Shown here: in pieces, positions 12,441 through 26,205 of the stretch
Position numbering within the stretch: the stretch's first letter is position 1
Layout of the letters: every line of letters begins with the position of its first letter
Assembly: GCA_029207755.1 (NCBI GenBank)
Contig: JARCOQ010000085.1
Location: 62,001-126,000, forward strand
DNA: 64,000 nt
Reading direction: 5' to 3'
Origin: Chamaea fasciata
Lineage: Eukaryota; Chordata; Aves; Passeriformes; Sylviidae
Position numbers and translations under genes: made by a program
The notes under the pieces: generated by a model
Told to the model about the DNA's origin: nothing
Databases searched by the model: none
Seen by the model: only the letters and a program-made list of their open reading frames with translations

Positions 12441-14680
12441 TAGGGGACAGGCAGGGCACCCCAGGGTCACCAAGGGGACAGCCAGAGCACCCCAAGGACA
12501 GCCAGGGCATCCCCAGGGACACCTCGGGGACAGCCAGGGCACCCTCAGGGACACCCAGGGGACAGCCATGGCACTCCCAGGGACACCTAGGGGACAGCAA
12601 GGGCACCCCAGGGACACCGAGGGCACAGCCAGGGCACCCTAGGGACAGCCAGGGCACCCCCAGGGACACCAATGGGAAAGCCAGGGCAACCCAAGGGACA
12701 AACAAGGCACTCCCAGGGACACCTAGAGGACCTCCAGGGCACCCGCAGGGACACCTAGGGGAAAAGCAGGGCACCCCCAGGGACACCTAGGGGACAGCAA
12801 GGGAACCCCAGGGACACCCAGGGCACCCCCAGGGACACCTAGGGGACACCCAGGGCACCTTCAGGGACACGTAGGGGACAGCCAGGGCACCTCAGGGACA
12901 GCCAGGGCACCTCCAGGGACACGTAGGGCACAGCCAAGGCACCCCCAGGGACACGTAGGGGACAGGCAGGGCACCCCCAGGGACGCCAGGGCACCCCTAG
13001 GGACACCAAGGGGACAGCCAGGGCACCCCAGGGACACCTAGGAGACAGCCAGGGCACCCCAGGGACAGCCAGGGCACCCCCAGGGACACCTAGGGGACAG
13101 GTAGGGCACCCCGAAGGGTCACCTAGGGGACAGGTAGGGCACCCCCAGGGACAGCAAGGGGACAGCCAGAGCACCCCAGGGACAGCCAGGGCACTCCCAG
13201 CGACACCTAGCGGATAGCCAGGGCACCCCAGGGACACCCAGGGCACCCCCAGGGCCACCTAGGGGACAGCCAGGGCACCCTAGGGACAGCCAGGGCACCT
13301 CAAGAGACACCGAGGGCACATCCAGGGCACCCTTGGGACAGCCAGGGCACCCCCAGGGATAACCAGGGGACAGGCAGGGCACCCCCAGGGACAGCCAGTG
13401 CACCCCCGGGGCGCCCCAGGGGCACGCAGAGCACCCACAGGGACACCAATGGGACAGCCAGGGTACCCCCAGGGACACCTAGGAGACAGCCAGGGCACCC
13501 CCAGGGACAGGCAGGGCACCCCCAGGGCACCCCAGGGACAGCCCGGGCACCCCAGGGACACCTAGGGCGCAGCCAGGGAACGCTAGGGACAGCCAGGGCA
13601 CCCCCAGGGACACCTCGGAGACAGGCAGGGCACCCCCAGGGACACCTAGGGGACAGCCAGGGCACCCCCAGGGACACCAAGGGGACAGCCAGGGCACTCC
13701 AGGGACAGCCAGGGCACCCCCAGAGCGCCCCAGGGACACCCAGGGCACCCACAGGGACACCAATGGGACAGCCAGGGTACCCCCAGGGACACCTAGGGCA
13801 CAGCCAGGGCACTCCAGGGACAGCCAGGGCACCCCCAGGGACACCTAGGGGACAGACAGTGCAACGCCAGGGACATCTAGGGCACCTCCAGGGCATGCCC
13901 AGGGACACCTAAGGGACAGCCAGGGCACCCCCAAGGACACCGAGGAGACAGCCAGGGCACCCCAGGGAGAGCCAGGGCACCCCCAGGGACACCTAGGAGA
14001 CAGCCAAGGCACTTCAGGGACAACCAGGGCACCCCCAGGGACACCTAGGGCACAGGCAGGGCACCCCCAGGGACACCTAGGGGTTTGCCAGGGCACACCA
14101 GGGACAGTCAGGGAACCCCAAGAAACAGCCAGGGAACCCCCAGGGCGCCGCATGGCCACCCAGGGCACCCACAGGGACACCAAGGGGACAGCCAGGGTAC
14201 CCCCTGGGACACCAAGGGGACAGCCAGGGCACCCCCAAGGACACCTAGGGGACAGACAGGGCACCCCCAGAGACATCTAGGGGACAGCCAGGGCACCCTT
14301 GGGACAGCCAGGGCACCCCCAGAGACAGAAGGACACCCCAGGGACACCTAGGGGACAGCCAGGGAACCCCAGTGACACCTAGGGGACCCCCAGCGACACC
14401 TAGGGGACAGTCAGGGCACTCCCAGGGACACCCCGGGCACCCCCAGGGACATCTAGAGGACCGCCAGGCAAGCCCCAGGGACAGCCAGGGCACCCCCAGG
14501 GACACCTAGGGGACAGCCAGGGCACCGCAAGGAGAGCCAGGGCACCCCCAGGGACACATAAGGGACAGACACAGGACCCCAGGGACACCAAGGGGACAGC
14601 CAGGGCACCCCCAGGGACACCTAGGAAACAGCCAGGGCAACCCAGGGACAGCCAGGGCACCCCCAGGGACACCTAGGAGA
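12441..14680. repeat. ~3.3-kb module family, copy 2
   Basis: Starts with TAGGGGACAGGCAGGGCACC followed by a CCAGGGTCACC marker. The same start recurs at 15,270 and 15,900. Later anchors at 13,844, 13,908, 13,845 and 14,400 match 17,054, 17,118, 17,193 and 17,746, with offsets of 3,210-3,348. A further distant copy is at 51.7-53.8 kb (12,839 matches 52,239 and 13,119 matches 52,498). Confidence 0.8.
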
Positions 14681-15235
14681 CAGGCAGAGCACCCCCAGGG
14701 ACACCTAGGGGACAGCCAGGGCACTCCAGGGACAGCCAGGGCAACCCCAGGGACACGAAGGGGACAACCGGGGCAACCTAGGGACAGCCAGGGAACCCCC
14801 AGGGACAGCCAGGGCACCCCCAAGGCGTCGCAGGGACACCCAGGGCACCCAAAGGGAGACCAAGGGGACAGCCAGGGTACCCACAGGGACACCTAGGGGA
14901 CAGCCAGGGCACTCCAGGGACAGCCAGGGCACCCCCAGGGACACCTAGGGGACAGACAGGGCACCCCCAGGGACATCTAGGTGACCTCCAGGGCACGCCC
15001 AGGGACACCTAAGGGACAGCCAGGGCACGCCCAGGGACACCTTGGGGACAGCCAGGACACCCTCGGGAAAGCCCGGGGACCCCCAGGGACACCTAGGGGA
15101 CAGCCAGGGCACCCTAGGGACACCCAGGGCACCCCCAGCGACACAAGGGCACCCCCAGGGACACCTAGGGGACAGCCAGGGCACCCCAGGGACAGCCAGG
15201 GCACCCCCAGGGACACCTAGGGGATTGCCAGGGAA
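14635..15235. repeat. Transposed block from the 2.33-kb HOR
   Basis: Anchors at 14,705, 14,778, 14,977 and 15,042 match 10,163, 10,236, 10,435 and 10,500 at a constant offset of 4,542. The block interrupts the 3.3-kb module series, consistent with gene conversion or an older larger duplication. Confidence 0.78.
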
Positions 15236-15269
15236 CCCCAGGGACAGCCAGGGCTCCCCCAGGGACACT

Positions 15270-15899
15270 TAGGGGACAGGCAGGGCACCCCAGGGTCACC
15301 AAGGGGACAGCCAGAGCACCCCAAGGACAGCCAGGGCATCCCCAGGGACACCTCGGGGACAGCCAGGGCACCCTCAGGGACACCCAGGGGACAGCCATGG
15401 CACTCCCAGGGACACCTAGGGGACAGCAAGGGCACCCCAGGGACACCGAGGGCACAGCCAGGGCACCCTAGGGACACCAATGGGACAGCCAGGGCAACCC
15501 AAGGGACAAACAAGGCACTCCCAGGGACACCTAGGGGACAGCCAGGGCACCCCCAGGGACACCTAGGGGACAGCTAGGGAACCACAGGGACACCTCGGGC
15601 ACCCCCATGGACACCTAGGGGACCTACAGGGCACCCGCAGGGACACCTAGGGGACTGCCAGGGCACCCCCAGGGACACCTAGGGGACAGCTAGGGAACCC
15701 CAGGGACACCCAGGGCACCCACAGGGACACCAAGGGGACAGCCAGAATACCCCCAGGGACACCTAGGGCACAGCCAGGGCACCCCCAGGGACACCTAGGA
15801 GACAGCCAGGGCACCCCAGGGACAGCCAGGGCTCCCCCAGGGACACCTAGGACACATCCAGGGCACCCCAGGGACAGCCAGGGCTCCCTCAGGGACACT
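15270..15899. repeat. Extra partial copy of the 12.4-kb module start
   Basis: Repeats the first ~0.25 kb of the module at 12,441 and of its next copy at 15,900; the two starts are 630 bp apart. The later half, with the CCCCCATGGACACC and GACCTACAGGGC markers near 15,605-15,630, matches 51,530-51,560. Confidence 0.72.
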
Positions 15900-18800
15900 T
15901 AGGGGGACAGGCAGGGCACCCCAGGGTCACCAAGGGGACAGCCAGAGCACCCCAAGGACAGCCAGGGCATCCCCAGGGACACCTCGGGGACAGCCAGGGC
16001 ACCCTCAGGGACACCCAGGGGACAGCCATGGCACTCCCAGGGACACCTAGGGGACAGCAACGGCACCCCAGGGACACCGAGGGCACAGCCAGGGCACCCT
16101 AGGGACAGCCAGGGCACCCCCAGGGACACCAATGGGACAGCCAGGGCAACCCAAGAGACAAACAAGGCACTCCCAGAGACACCTAGAGGACCTCCAGGGC
16201 ACCCGCAGGGACACCTAGGGGACAAGCTGGGCACCCTCAGGGACACGTAGGGGACAGCCAGGGCACCTCCGGGACAGCCAGGGCACCTCCAGGGACACGT
16301 AGGGCACAGCCAAGGCACCCCCAGGGACAAGTAGGGGACAGGCAGGGCACCCCCAGGGACGCCAGGGCACCCCTAGGGACACCAAGGGGACAGCCAGGGC
16401 ACCCCCAGGGACACCTAGGAGACAGCCAGGGCACCCCAGGGACAACCAGGTCACCCCCCAGGGACACCTAGGGGACAGGTAGGGCACCCCGAAGGGTCAC
16501 CTAGGGGACAGGTAGGGCACCCCCAGGGACAGCAATGGGACAGCCAGAGCACCCCAGGGACAGCCAGGGCACTCCCAGCGACACCTAGGGGACAGCCAGG
16601 GCACCCCAGGGAAACCCAGGGCACCCCCAGGGCCACCTAGGGGACAGCCAGGGCACCCTTGGGACAGCCAGGGCACCCCCAGGTATAACCAGGGGACAGG
16701 CAGGGCACCCCCAGGGACAGGCAGGGCACCCCCAGGGCACCCCAGGGACAGCCCGGGCACCCCAGGGACACCTAGGGCACAGCCAGGGAACGCTAGGGAC
16801 AGCCAGGGCAACCCCAGGGACACCTCGGAGACAGGCAGGGCACCCCCAGGGACACCTAAGGGATAGCCAGGGCACCCCCAGGGACACCAAGGGGACAGCC
16901 AGGGCACTCCAGGGAAAGCCAGGGCACCCCCAGAGCGCCCCAGGGACACCCAGGGCACCCACAGGGACACCAATGGGACAGCCAGGGTACCCCCAGGGAC
17001 ACCTAGGGCACAGCCAGGGCACTCCAGGGACAGCCAGGGCACCCCCAGGGACACCTAGGGGACAGACAGTGCACCGCCAGGGACATCTAGGGCACCTCCA
17101 GAGCACGCCCAGGGACACCTAAGGGACAGCCAGGCCACGCCCAGGGACACCTAGGGGACAGCCAGGGCACCGCCTGGGACACCAGGGCACCCCTAGGGAC
17201 ACCAAGGGGACAGCCAGGGCACCCCCAAGGACACCGAGGAGACAGCCAGGGCACCCCCGGGACAGCCAGGGCACCCCCAGGGACACCTAGGAGACAGCCA
17301 AGGCACTTCAGGGACAGCCAGGGCACCCCCAGGGACACCTAGGGCACAGGCAGGGCACCCCCAGGGACACCTAGGGGTTAGACAGGGCACCCCAGGGACA
17401 GTCAGGGAACCCCAAGGGACAGCCAGGGAACCCCCAGGGCGCCGCATGGCCACCCTGGGCACCCACAGGGACACCAAGGGGACAGCCAGGGTACCCCCTG
17501 GGACACCAAGGGGACAGCCAGGGCACCCCCAAGGACACCTAGGGGACAGACAGGGCACCCCCAGAGACATCTAGGGGACAGCCAGGGCACCCTTGGGAGA
17601 GCCAGGGCACCCCCAGAGACAGAAGGAAACCCCCAGGGACACCTAGGGGACAGCCTGGGCACCCCAGGGACAGCCAGGGCACCCCCAGGGACACCTAGGG
17701 GACAGCCAGGGAACCCCAGTGACACCAAGGGGACCCCAGCGACACCTAGAGGACAGTCAGGGCACTCCCAGGGACACCCTGGGCACCCCCAGGGACATCT
17801 AGAGGACCGCCAGGGAAGCCCCAGGGACAGCCAGGGCACCCCCAGGGACACCTAGGGGACAGCCAGGGCACCGCAAGGAGAGCCAGGGCACCACCAGGGA
17901 CACCTAAGGGACAGACACAGGACCCCAGGGACACCAAGGGGACAGCCAGGGCACCCCTAGGGACACCAAGGAAACAGCCAGGGCACCCCAGGGACAGCCA
18001 GGGCACCCCCAGGGACACCAAGGAGACAGCCAGGGCACCGCACAGGCACCTAGGGGACAGCCAGGGCACCCCCAGGGACACCTAGAGGACAGCCAGGGCA
18101 CTCAAGGGACAGCCACGGCACCCCCAGAGCGCCCCAGGGACACCCAGGGCACCGACAGGGACACCAATGGGACAGCCAGGGTACCCCCAGGGACAGCCAG
18201 GGCACACCCAGGGACACCTAGGGGACAGACAGGGCACCCCCAGGGACATCTAGGGCACCTCCAGGGCACGCCCAGGGACACCTAAGGGACAGCCAGGCCA
18301 CGCCCAGGGACACCTAGGGGACAGCCAGGGCACCGCCAGGGACACCAGGGCACCCCTAGGGACACCAAGGGGACAGCCAGGGCACCCCCAGGGACACCGA
18401 GGAGACAGCCAGGGCACCCCCGGGACAGCCAGGGCACCCCCAGGGACACCTAGGAGACAGCCAAGGCACTTCAGGGACAGCCAGGGCACCCCCAGGGACA
18501 CCAAGGAGACAGCCAGGGCACCGCACGGACACCTAGGGGACAGCCAGGGCCCCCTAGGGACAGCCAGGGCTCCCCCAATGACACCTAAGGGACAGCCACG
18601 GTACCCCAGGGACACCAAGGGGACAGCCAGGGCACCCACAGGGACACCTAGGGGACAGCCAGGGCACCCCAGGGACAGCCAGGGCACCCCCAAGGACACC
18701 AAGGAGACAGCCAGGGCACCGCACAGACACCTAGGGGACAGCCAGGGCCCCCTAGGGACAGCCAGGGCTCCCCCAGGGACACCTAGAGGACAGGCAGGGC
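15900..18800. repeat. ~3.3-kb module family, copy 3
   Basis: Copy of the 12,441-14,680 module, starting at an offset of about 3,460 and drifting to about 3,346 through unit-sized indels. Its right part (17.1-18.8 kb) also matches 2.0-3.5 kb, for example 18,250 with 3,040. Near 18,500-18,750 a block containing GGCCCCCTAGGGACAGCC is itself repeated. Confidence 0.78.
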
Positions 18801-19521
18801 ACCTTGGGGACACCACGGGGACAGCCAGAGCACCCCAAGGACAGCCAGGGCACCCCCAGGGACACCTAGTGGACAGCCATGGCACTCCCAGGGACACCGA
18901 AGGCACAGCCAGGGCACCCTAGGGACAGCCACGGCACCCCCAGGGACACCTAGGGGACAGCTAGGGAACCACAGGGACACCTCGGGCACCCCCAGGGACA
19001 CCTAGGGGACCTCCAGGGCACCCGCAGGGACACCTAGGGGACAGATAGGGCACACCCAGGGACACCTAGGGGACAGCCAGGGCACCGTGAGGAGAGCCAG
19101 GGCACCCCCAAGGACACCTAAGGGACAGCCACGGTACCCCAGGGACACCAAGGGGACAGCCAGGGCACACCCAGGGACACCAAGGGGAGAGCCAGGGCAC
19201 CCCAGGGACAGCCAGGGCACCCCCAGGGACACCAAGGAGACAGCCAGGGCACACCAGGGACACCTAGGGGACAGCCAGGGCACCCCAGGGACAGCCAAGG
19301 CTCCCCCAGGGACACCTAGGGGACAGGCAGGGCACCCCAGGGTCACCAAGGGGACAGCCTGAGCACCCCAAGGACAGCCAGGGCACCCCCAGGGACACCC
19401 CGGGGACAGCCAGGGCACCCTCAGGGACACCCAGGGGACAGCCATGGCACTCCCAGGGACAACTAGGGGACAGCCAGGGCACCCTTGTGACAGCCAGGGC
19501 ACCCCTAGGGACACAAGGACA

Positions 19522-20310
19522 CCCCCAGGGACACCTAGGGGACAGCCAGGGCACCCCCAGGGACACCTAGGGGACAGCCTGGGCACCCTCGGGACACCCC
19601 GGGCACCCCCAGGGACACCTAGAGGACCTCCAGGGCAGTCCCAGGGACAGCCAAGGCACCCTCAGGGACACCTAGAGGACAGCCAGGGCACCGCAAGGAG
19701 AGCCAGGGCCCCCCCAGGGACACCTAAAGGACAGCCACGGTACCCCAGGGACACCAAGGGGACAGCCAGGGCACCCCCAGGGACACCTAGAGGACAGCCA
19801 GGGCACCGCAGGGACACCTAGGAGACAGCCAGGGCCCCCTAGGGACAGCCAGGGCACCCCCAGGGACACCTAGTGGACAGCCAGGGCACCCTCAGGGACA
19901 CCTAGGGGACAGCCATGGCACTCCCAGGGACACCGAGGGCACAGCCAGGGCACCCTAGGGACAGCCAGGGCACCCCCAGGGACACCTAGGGGACAGCCAG
20001 AGCACCCCCAGAGACAACTAGGGGACAGCTAGGGAACCACAGGGACACCCCGGGTACCCTCAGGGACACCTAGGGGACAGGCAGGGCACCCCGAGGGACA
20101 CCTACGGGACAGCCAGGGCACCCCCAGGGACACCTTGGGGACAGGCAGGGCAACCCAGGGACACCGAGGGCACCCCCAGGGACACCTAGGGGACCTCCAG
20201 GGCACCCCCAGCGACAAATAGGGGACAGTCAGGGCACTCCCAGGGACACCCTTGGCAACCCCAGGGACATCTAGAGGACCTCCAGGGCAGCACCAGTGAC
20301 AGCCAGGGCA
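19522..20310. repeat. 789-bp tandem duplication, copy 1
   Basis: Reading line by line, 19,522-20,310 aligns gap-free with 20,311-21,099. I found three substitutions: near 19,596, near 19,654 and near 20,052. Sequence upstream of 19,522 does not match sequence upstream of 20,311, which places the left edge within a few bases. Confidence 0.92.
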
Positions 20311-21099
20311 CCCCCAGGGACACCTAGGGGACAGCCAGGGCACCCCCAGGGACACCTAGGGGACAGCCTGGGCACCCTCGGGACAGCCCGGGCACCCCCA
20401 GGGACACCTAGAGGACCTCCAGGGCAGTCCCAGGGACAGCCAGGGCACCCTCAGGGACACCTAGAGGACAGCCAGGGCACCGCAAGGAGAGCCAGGGCCC
20501 CCCCAGGGACACCTAAAGGACAGCCACGGTACCCCAGGGACACCAAGGGGACAGCCAGGGCACCCCCAGGGACACCTAGAGGACAGCCAGGGCACCGCAG
20601 GGACACCTAGGAGACAGCCAGGGCCCCCTAGGGACAGCCAGGGCACCCCCAGGGACACCTAGTGGACAGCCAGGGCACCCTCAGGGACACCTAGGGGACA
20701 GCCATGGCACTCCCAGGGACACCGAGGGCACAGCCAGGGCACCCTAGGGACAGCCAGGGCACCCCCAGGGACACCTAGGGGACAGCCAGAGCACCCCCAG
20801 AGACAACTAGGGGACAGCTAGGGAACCACAGGGACACCCCAGGTACCCTCAGGGACACCTAGGGGACAGGCAGGGCACCCCGAGGGACACCTACGGGACA
20901 GCCAGGGCACCCCCAGGGACACCTTGGGGACAGGCAGGGCAACCCAGGGACACCGAGGGCACCCCCAGGGACACCTAGGGGACCTCCAGGGCACCCCCAG
21001 CGACAAATAGGGGACAGTCAGGGCACTCCCAGGGACACCCTTGGCAACCCCAGGGACATCTAGAGGACCTCCAGGGCAGCACCAGTGACAGCCAGGGCA
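20311..21099. repeat. 789-bp tandem duplication, copy 2
   Basis: Second copy of the preceding unit. It ends where GGGCACCACAGTGACACCC replaces the expected unit. The near identity marks it as one of the most recent events in the left half of the window. Its content later appears inside copies B, C and D of the 4.5-kb HOR. Confidence 0.92.
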
Positions 21100-22724
21100 C
21101 CCCCAGGGACACCTAGGGGACAGCCAGGGCACCACAGTGACACCCTGGGCACCCCCACGGACACCTAGAGGACCTCCAGGGCACTACAGGGACACCCAGG
21201 GCACCCCCAGGGACACCTACGGTTCAGCCAGGGCACCCCAGGGACACCCAGGGCACCCCCAGGGACACCTAGGAGACAGCCAGGGTACCCCAGGGACACC
21301 AAGGGCAACCCCAGGGACACCGAGAGGACAGCCAGGGCACCCCAGGGACACCCAGGGCACTCCCAGGGACACCTAGGGGACAGCCAGGACACCTCCAGGG
21401 ACACGTACGGCACAGCCAGGGCACCATCAGGAACACCCTGGGCACCCCCAGGGACACCAAGGGGACAGCCAGGGCACCCCCAGGGACACCTAGGGGACAG
21501 CCAGGGCACCCCAGGGACACCCAGGGCACCCCCAGGGACACCTATGGGACAGCCAGGGCACCCTAGGGACAGTCAGGGCACCACCAGAGACACCGAGGGC
21601 ACATCCAGGGCACCCTAGGGACAGTCAGGGCACCCCCAGGGACACCTAGGGGACAGCCAGGGCACCCCCAGGGACAGCCAGGGCACCCCCAGGGCACCCC
21701 AGGGACAGCCAGGGCACCCCCAGGGACACCAAGAGGACAGCCAGTACACTCCAGGGACAACCAGGGCACCCCCAGGGACACCTAGGGGACAGCCAAGGCA
21801 CCGCCAGGGACAGCCAGGGCTCCCCCAGGGACAGCCAGGGCACCCCCGGAGCGCCCCAGGGACACCCAAAGCACCCCCAGGGACACCAAGGGGACAGCCA
21901 GGGCACCCCCAGGGACACCTAGGGGACAGACAGGGCACCCCCAGGGACATCTAGGGGACCTCCAGGGCACGCCCAGGGACACCTAAGGGACAGGCAGGCC
22001 ACGCCCAGGGACACCTAGGGGACAGCCAGGGCACCCCAAAGGACACCTAGGAGACAGCCAGGGCACCCCAAGGAACAACTAGGGCACAGGCAGGGCACCC
22101 TAGGGACAGCCAGGGCACCCCCAAGGACACCAGGGCACGCCCAGGGACACCTAGGGGACAGCCAGGGCACCCAACGGACAGCGAGGGAACCCCCAGGGGA
22201 CACCAGGGACGGCTAGGGCACCACCAGGGACACCTAGGGGACCTCCAGGGCACCCCCAGGGACACCCAGGGGACAGCCAGGGCACCCCCAGGGACACCTA
22301 GGGGACAGGCAGGGAACCCCAGGGACACCTAGGGCACCACCAGGGACACCTAGGGGACAGCCAGCGAACTCCAGTGACATCCTAGGGACCCCCAGCGACA
22401 CCTAGGGGACAATCAGGGCACTGCCAGGGACACCCTGGGCACCCCCAGGGACATCTAGGGGACAAACCAGGGCACGCCCAGGGACACCAAGGGGCAACCC
22501 CAGAGACACCTAGGAGACAGAAAGGGCACCCCAGGGACACCTAGGGGACAGCCAGGGCACCCTAGGGACAGCCAGAGCTCCCCCAGGGACAACTAGGGGA
22601 CAGGCAGGGCACCCCCAGGGACACCAAGGGGACAGCCAGAGCACCCCAAGGACAGCCAGGGCACCATCAGGGACACCTAGGGGAGAGCAAAGGCAGCCCA
22701 GGGACACCTAGGGGACAGCAAGGG
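21100..22724. repeat. Left-flank module of the 4.5-kb HOR block
   Basis: Anchors at 21,615, 21,646 and 22,047 match 42,904, 42,935 and 43,336 at an offset of 21,289. The anchor at 22,510 matches 43,852 (offset 21,342). The same module therefore flanks the 4.5-kb HOR block on both sides. Confidence 0.82.
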
Positions 22725-25700
22725 CCCCCCAGGGACACCTAGGGGACAGCCATGGCACCCCAGGGACACCTAGGGCACCCCCAGCGACACCTAGGGGACA
22801 GCCAGGGCACCCCCAGGGACACCCTGGGCACCCCCAGAAACACCTAGGGGACAGCCAGGGCACTCCCAGGGAGACCCTGGGCACTCCTGGGGACACCCAG
22901 GGCACCCCCAGGGACACCTAGGGGACAGTCACGGCACCCCAGAGACACCCAGGGCACCCCCAGGGACACCTAGGGGACAGCCAGGGCACCCTAGGGACAG
23001 CCAGGGCACCCCCAGAGACACCGAGGGCACAACCAGGGCACCCTAGGGACAGCCAAGGCACCCCCAGGGACACATAGGGGACAGGCAGGGCACCCCCAGG
23101 GACACCTAGGGGACACCCAGGGCACCCCAGGGACACCTAGGGGACAGCCAGGGCACCCCAGGGACACCCAGGGCACCTTCAGGGACACCTAGGGGACCTC
23201 CAGGGCACCCCCAGGGACACCTAGTGGACAGCCATGGCACTCCCAGGGACACCGAGGGCACAGCCAGGGCACCCTAGGGACAGCCAGGGCACCCCCAGGG
23301 ACACCAATGGGAGAGCCAGGGCAACCCAAGGGACAAACAAGACACTCCGAGGGACACCTAGGGGACAGCCAGGGCACCCCCAGGGACACCTAGGGGACAG
23401 CTAGGGAACCACAGGGACACCTCGGGCACCCCCAGGGACACCTAGGGGACCTCCAGGGCACCCGCAGGGCCACCTAGGGGACAGCCAGGGCACCCCCAGG
23501 GACCCCTAGGGGACAGCCAGGGCACCCTAGGGACAGCCAGGGCTCCCCCAGGGACACCTAGTGGACAGGTAGGGCACCCCCAGGGACACCTAGGGGACAG
23601 GTAGGGCACACCCAGGGACACCTAGGGGACAGGTAGGGCACACCCAGGGACACCTAGGGGACAGCCAGGGCACCGTGAGGAGAGCCAGGGCACCCCCAAG
23701 GACACCTAAGGGACAGCCACGGTACCCCAGGGACACCAAGGGGACAGCCAGGGCACCCCCAGGGACACCAAGGGGAGAGCCAGGGCACCCCAGGGACAGC
23801 CAGGGCACCCCCAGGGACACCAAGGAGACAGCCAGGGCGCACCAGGGACACCTAGGGGACAGCCAGGGCGCCCCAGGGACAGCCAGGGCTCTCCCAGGGA
23901 CACCTAGGGGACAGGCAGGGCACCCCAGGATCACCAAGGGGACAGCCTGAGCACCCCAAGGACAGCCAGGGCACCCCCAGGGACACCCCGGGGACAGCCA
24001 GGGCACCCTCAGGGACACCCAGGGGACAGCCATGGCACTCCCAGGGACAACTAGGGGACAGCCAGGGCACCCTTGTGACAGCAAGGGCACCCCTAGGGAC
24101 ACAAGGACACCCCCAGGGACACCTAGGGGACAGCCAGGGCACCCCCAGGGACACCTAGGGGACAGCCTGGGCACCCTCGGGACAGCCACGGCTCCCCCAG
24201 GGACACCTAGGGGACAGGCAGGGGACCTCCAGGGACACCAAGGGGACAGCCAGAGCACCCCAGGGACAGCCAGGGAAACCCCAGGGACACCTAGGGGACA
24301 GCCAGGGCACCCTAGGGACAGCCAGGGCACCCCCAGGGACAACTAGGGGACAGGCAGGGGACCCCCAGGGACAGCCAGGGCACCCCAGGGACACCTAGGG
24401 GACTGCCAGGAAACCCCCAGGGACACCTAGGCGACAGACAGAGCACCCCCAGGGACACCTAGGGCACAGCCAGGACACCCTCAGGGACACCCAGGGGACA
24501 GCCATGGCACTCCCAGGGACACCTAGGAGACAACAAGGGCACCCCAGGGACACCGAGGGCACAGCCAGGGTACCCTAGGGACAGCCAGGGCACCCCAAGG
24601 GACACCAATGGGACAGCCAGGGCAACCCAAGGGACAAACAAGACACTCCCAGGGACACCTAGGGGACCTCCAGGGCACCCGCAGGGACACCTAGGGGACA
24701 GCCAGGGCACCCTCAGGGACACCTAGGGGACAGCTAGGGAACTATAGGGACACCCCGGGCACCCCCAGGGACACCTAGGGGACCACCAGGGCACCCCCAG
24801 GGACACCTGTGGGACAGCTAGGGAACCCCAGGGACACCCAGGGCACCCCCAGGGACACCTAGGGGACACCCAGGCCACCCTCAGGGACACGTAGGGGACA
24901 ACCAGGGCACCCCAGGGACAGCCAGGGCACCTCCAGGGACACGTAGGGCACAGCCAAGGCACCCCCAGGGACACGTAGGGGACAGGCAGGGCACCCCCAG
25001 GGACAGCCAGGGAACCCCCAGGGAAGCCTAGGGGACAGCCAGGGCACCCCCAGGGACCCCTAGGGGACAGCCAGGGCACCCTAGGGACAGCCAGGGCTAC
25101 CCCAGGGACACCTAGGGGACAGGTAGGGCACCCCCAGGGACACCAAGGGGACAGCCAGAGCACCCCCGGGACACCCAGGGCACCCCCAGGGACAGCTAGG
25201 GCACAGCCAGGGCACCCCCAGGGACATCTAGGGGACCTCCAGGGCACGCCCAGGGACACCTAAGGGACAGCCAGGCCACGGCCAGGGACACCTAGGGGAC
25301 AGCCAGGGCACCCCCAGGGACACCAATGGGACACCCAGGGCACCCCCAGGGACAACTAGGGGACAGGCAGGGCACGCCCAGCGACAGCCAGGGCACCCGC
25401 AGGGCACCGCAGGGACAGCCAAAGCACCCCAGGGACACCTAGGGCACAGCCAGGGCACCCCCAGGGACACCAAGGAAACAGCCAGGGCACTCTAGGGACA
25501 GGCAGGGCACCCCCAGGGACAGCCAGGGCTCCCCCAGGGACAGCCAGGGCACCCCCAGGGCGCCCCAGGGACACCCAGGGCCCCCACAGGGAAACCAAGG
25601 GGACAGCCAGGGTACCCCCAGGGACACCTAGAGGACAGCCAGGGCACCCCCAGGGACATCTAGGGGACAGACAGGGCACCCCCAAAGAAACCTAGGGGAC

Positions 25701-26205
25701 CTCCAAGGCACGCCCAGAGATACCTAAGGGACAGCCAGGGCATGCCCAGGGACACCTCGGGGATAGCCAGGGCACCCCCAGGGAAACCTAGGGCACAGCC
25801 AGGGCACCCTAGGGACAGCCAGGGTACCCCCAAGGACACCAGGGCACCCCCAGGGACACCAAAGGGACAGCCAGGGCACCCCCAGGGACATCCAGGGGAA
25901 AGGCAGGGCACCCCAGGGACACCAAGGGGACAGCAAGAGCACCCCAAGGACAGCCAGGGCACCCCCAGGGACACCTAGGGGACAGCCAGGGAACCCCCAC
26001 GGACACCTAGGGGACAGACAGGGCACCCCAGGGACAACCAGGGCACCCTCAGGGACACCGAGGGCACAGCCAGGGCACCCCAGGGCAACCCCAGGGACAC
26101 ATAGGGGACAGCCAGGGAACCGCAGTGACACCCTGGGCACCCCCAGGGACACCTAAAGGACCTCCAGGGCACCCCCAGGGACAGCCAGAACACCCCCAGG
26201 GAAAC
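22725..26205. repeat. 4.5-kb HOR copy A (short form, type 1)
   Basis: Matches copy B at an offset of 3,519 up to about 24,183 and at 4,516 after it, so it lacks 997 bp present in B, C and D (about 27,700-28,700 in B). After about 25,500 the offset is 4,548. Type-1 markers are GCAGGGCCACC near 23,464, TAGTGGACAGGTAGGG near 23,570 and CACAGCCAAGGC near 24,950. Confidence 0.88.

Larger units (their letters stand above)
18950..21100. repeat. Older fragment of the 4.5-kb HOR (copy 0)
   Basis: Anchors at 19,087 and 19,264 match 23,675 and 23,852 in the main HOR block at an offset of 4,588. Anchors near 20,029 and 20,818 match 28,261. It has all the component blocks but in a rearranged, partly duplicated form, so it looks like a founder or edge copy of the amplified block that follows. 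Confidence 0.75.
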
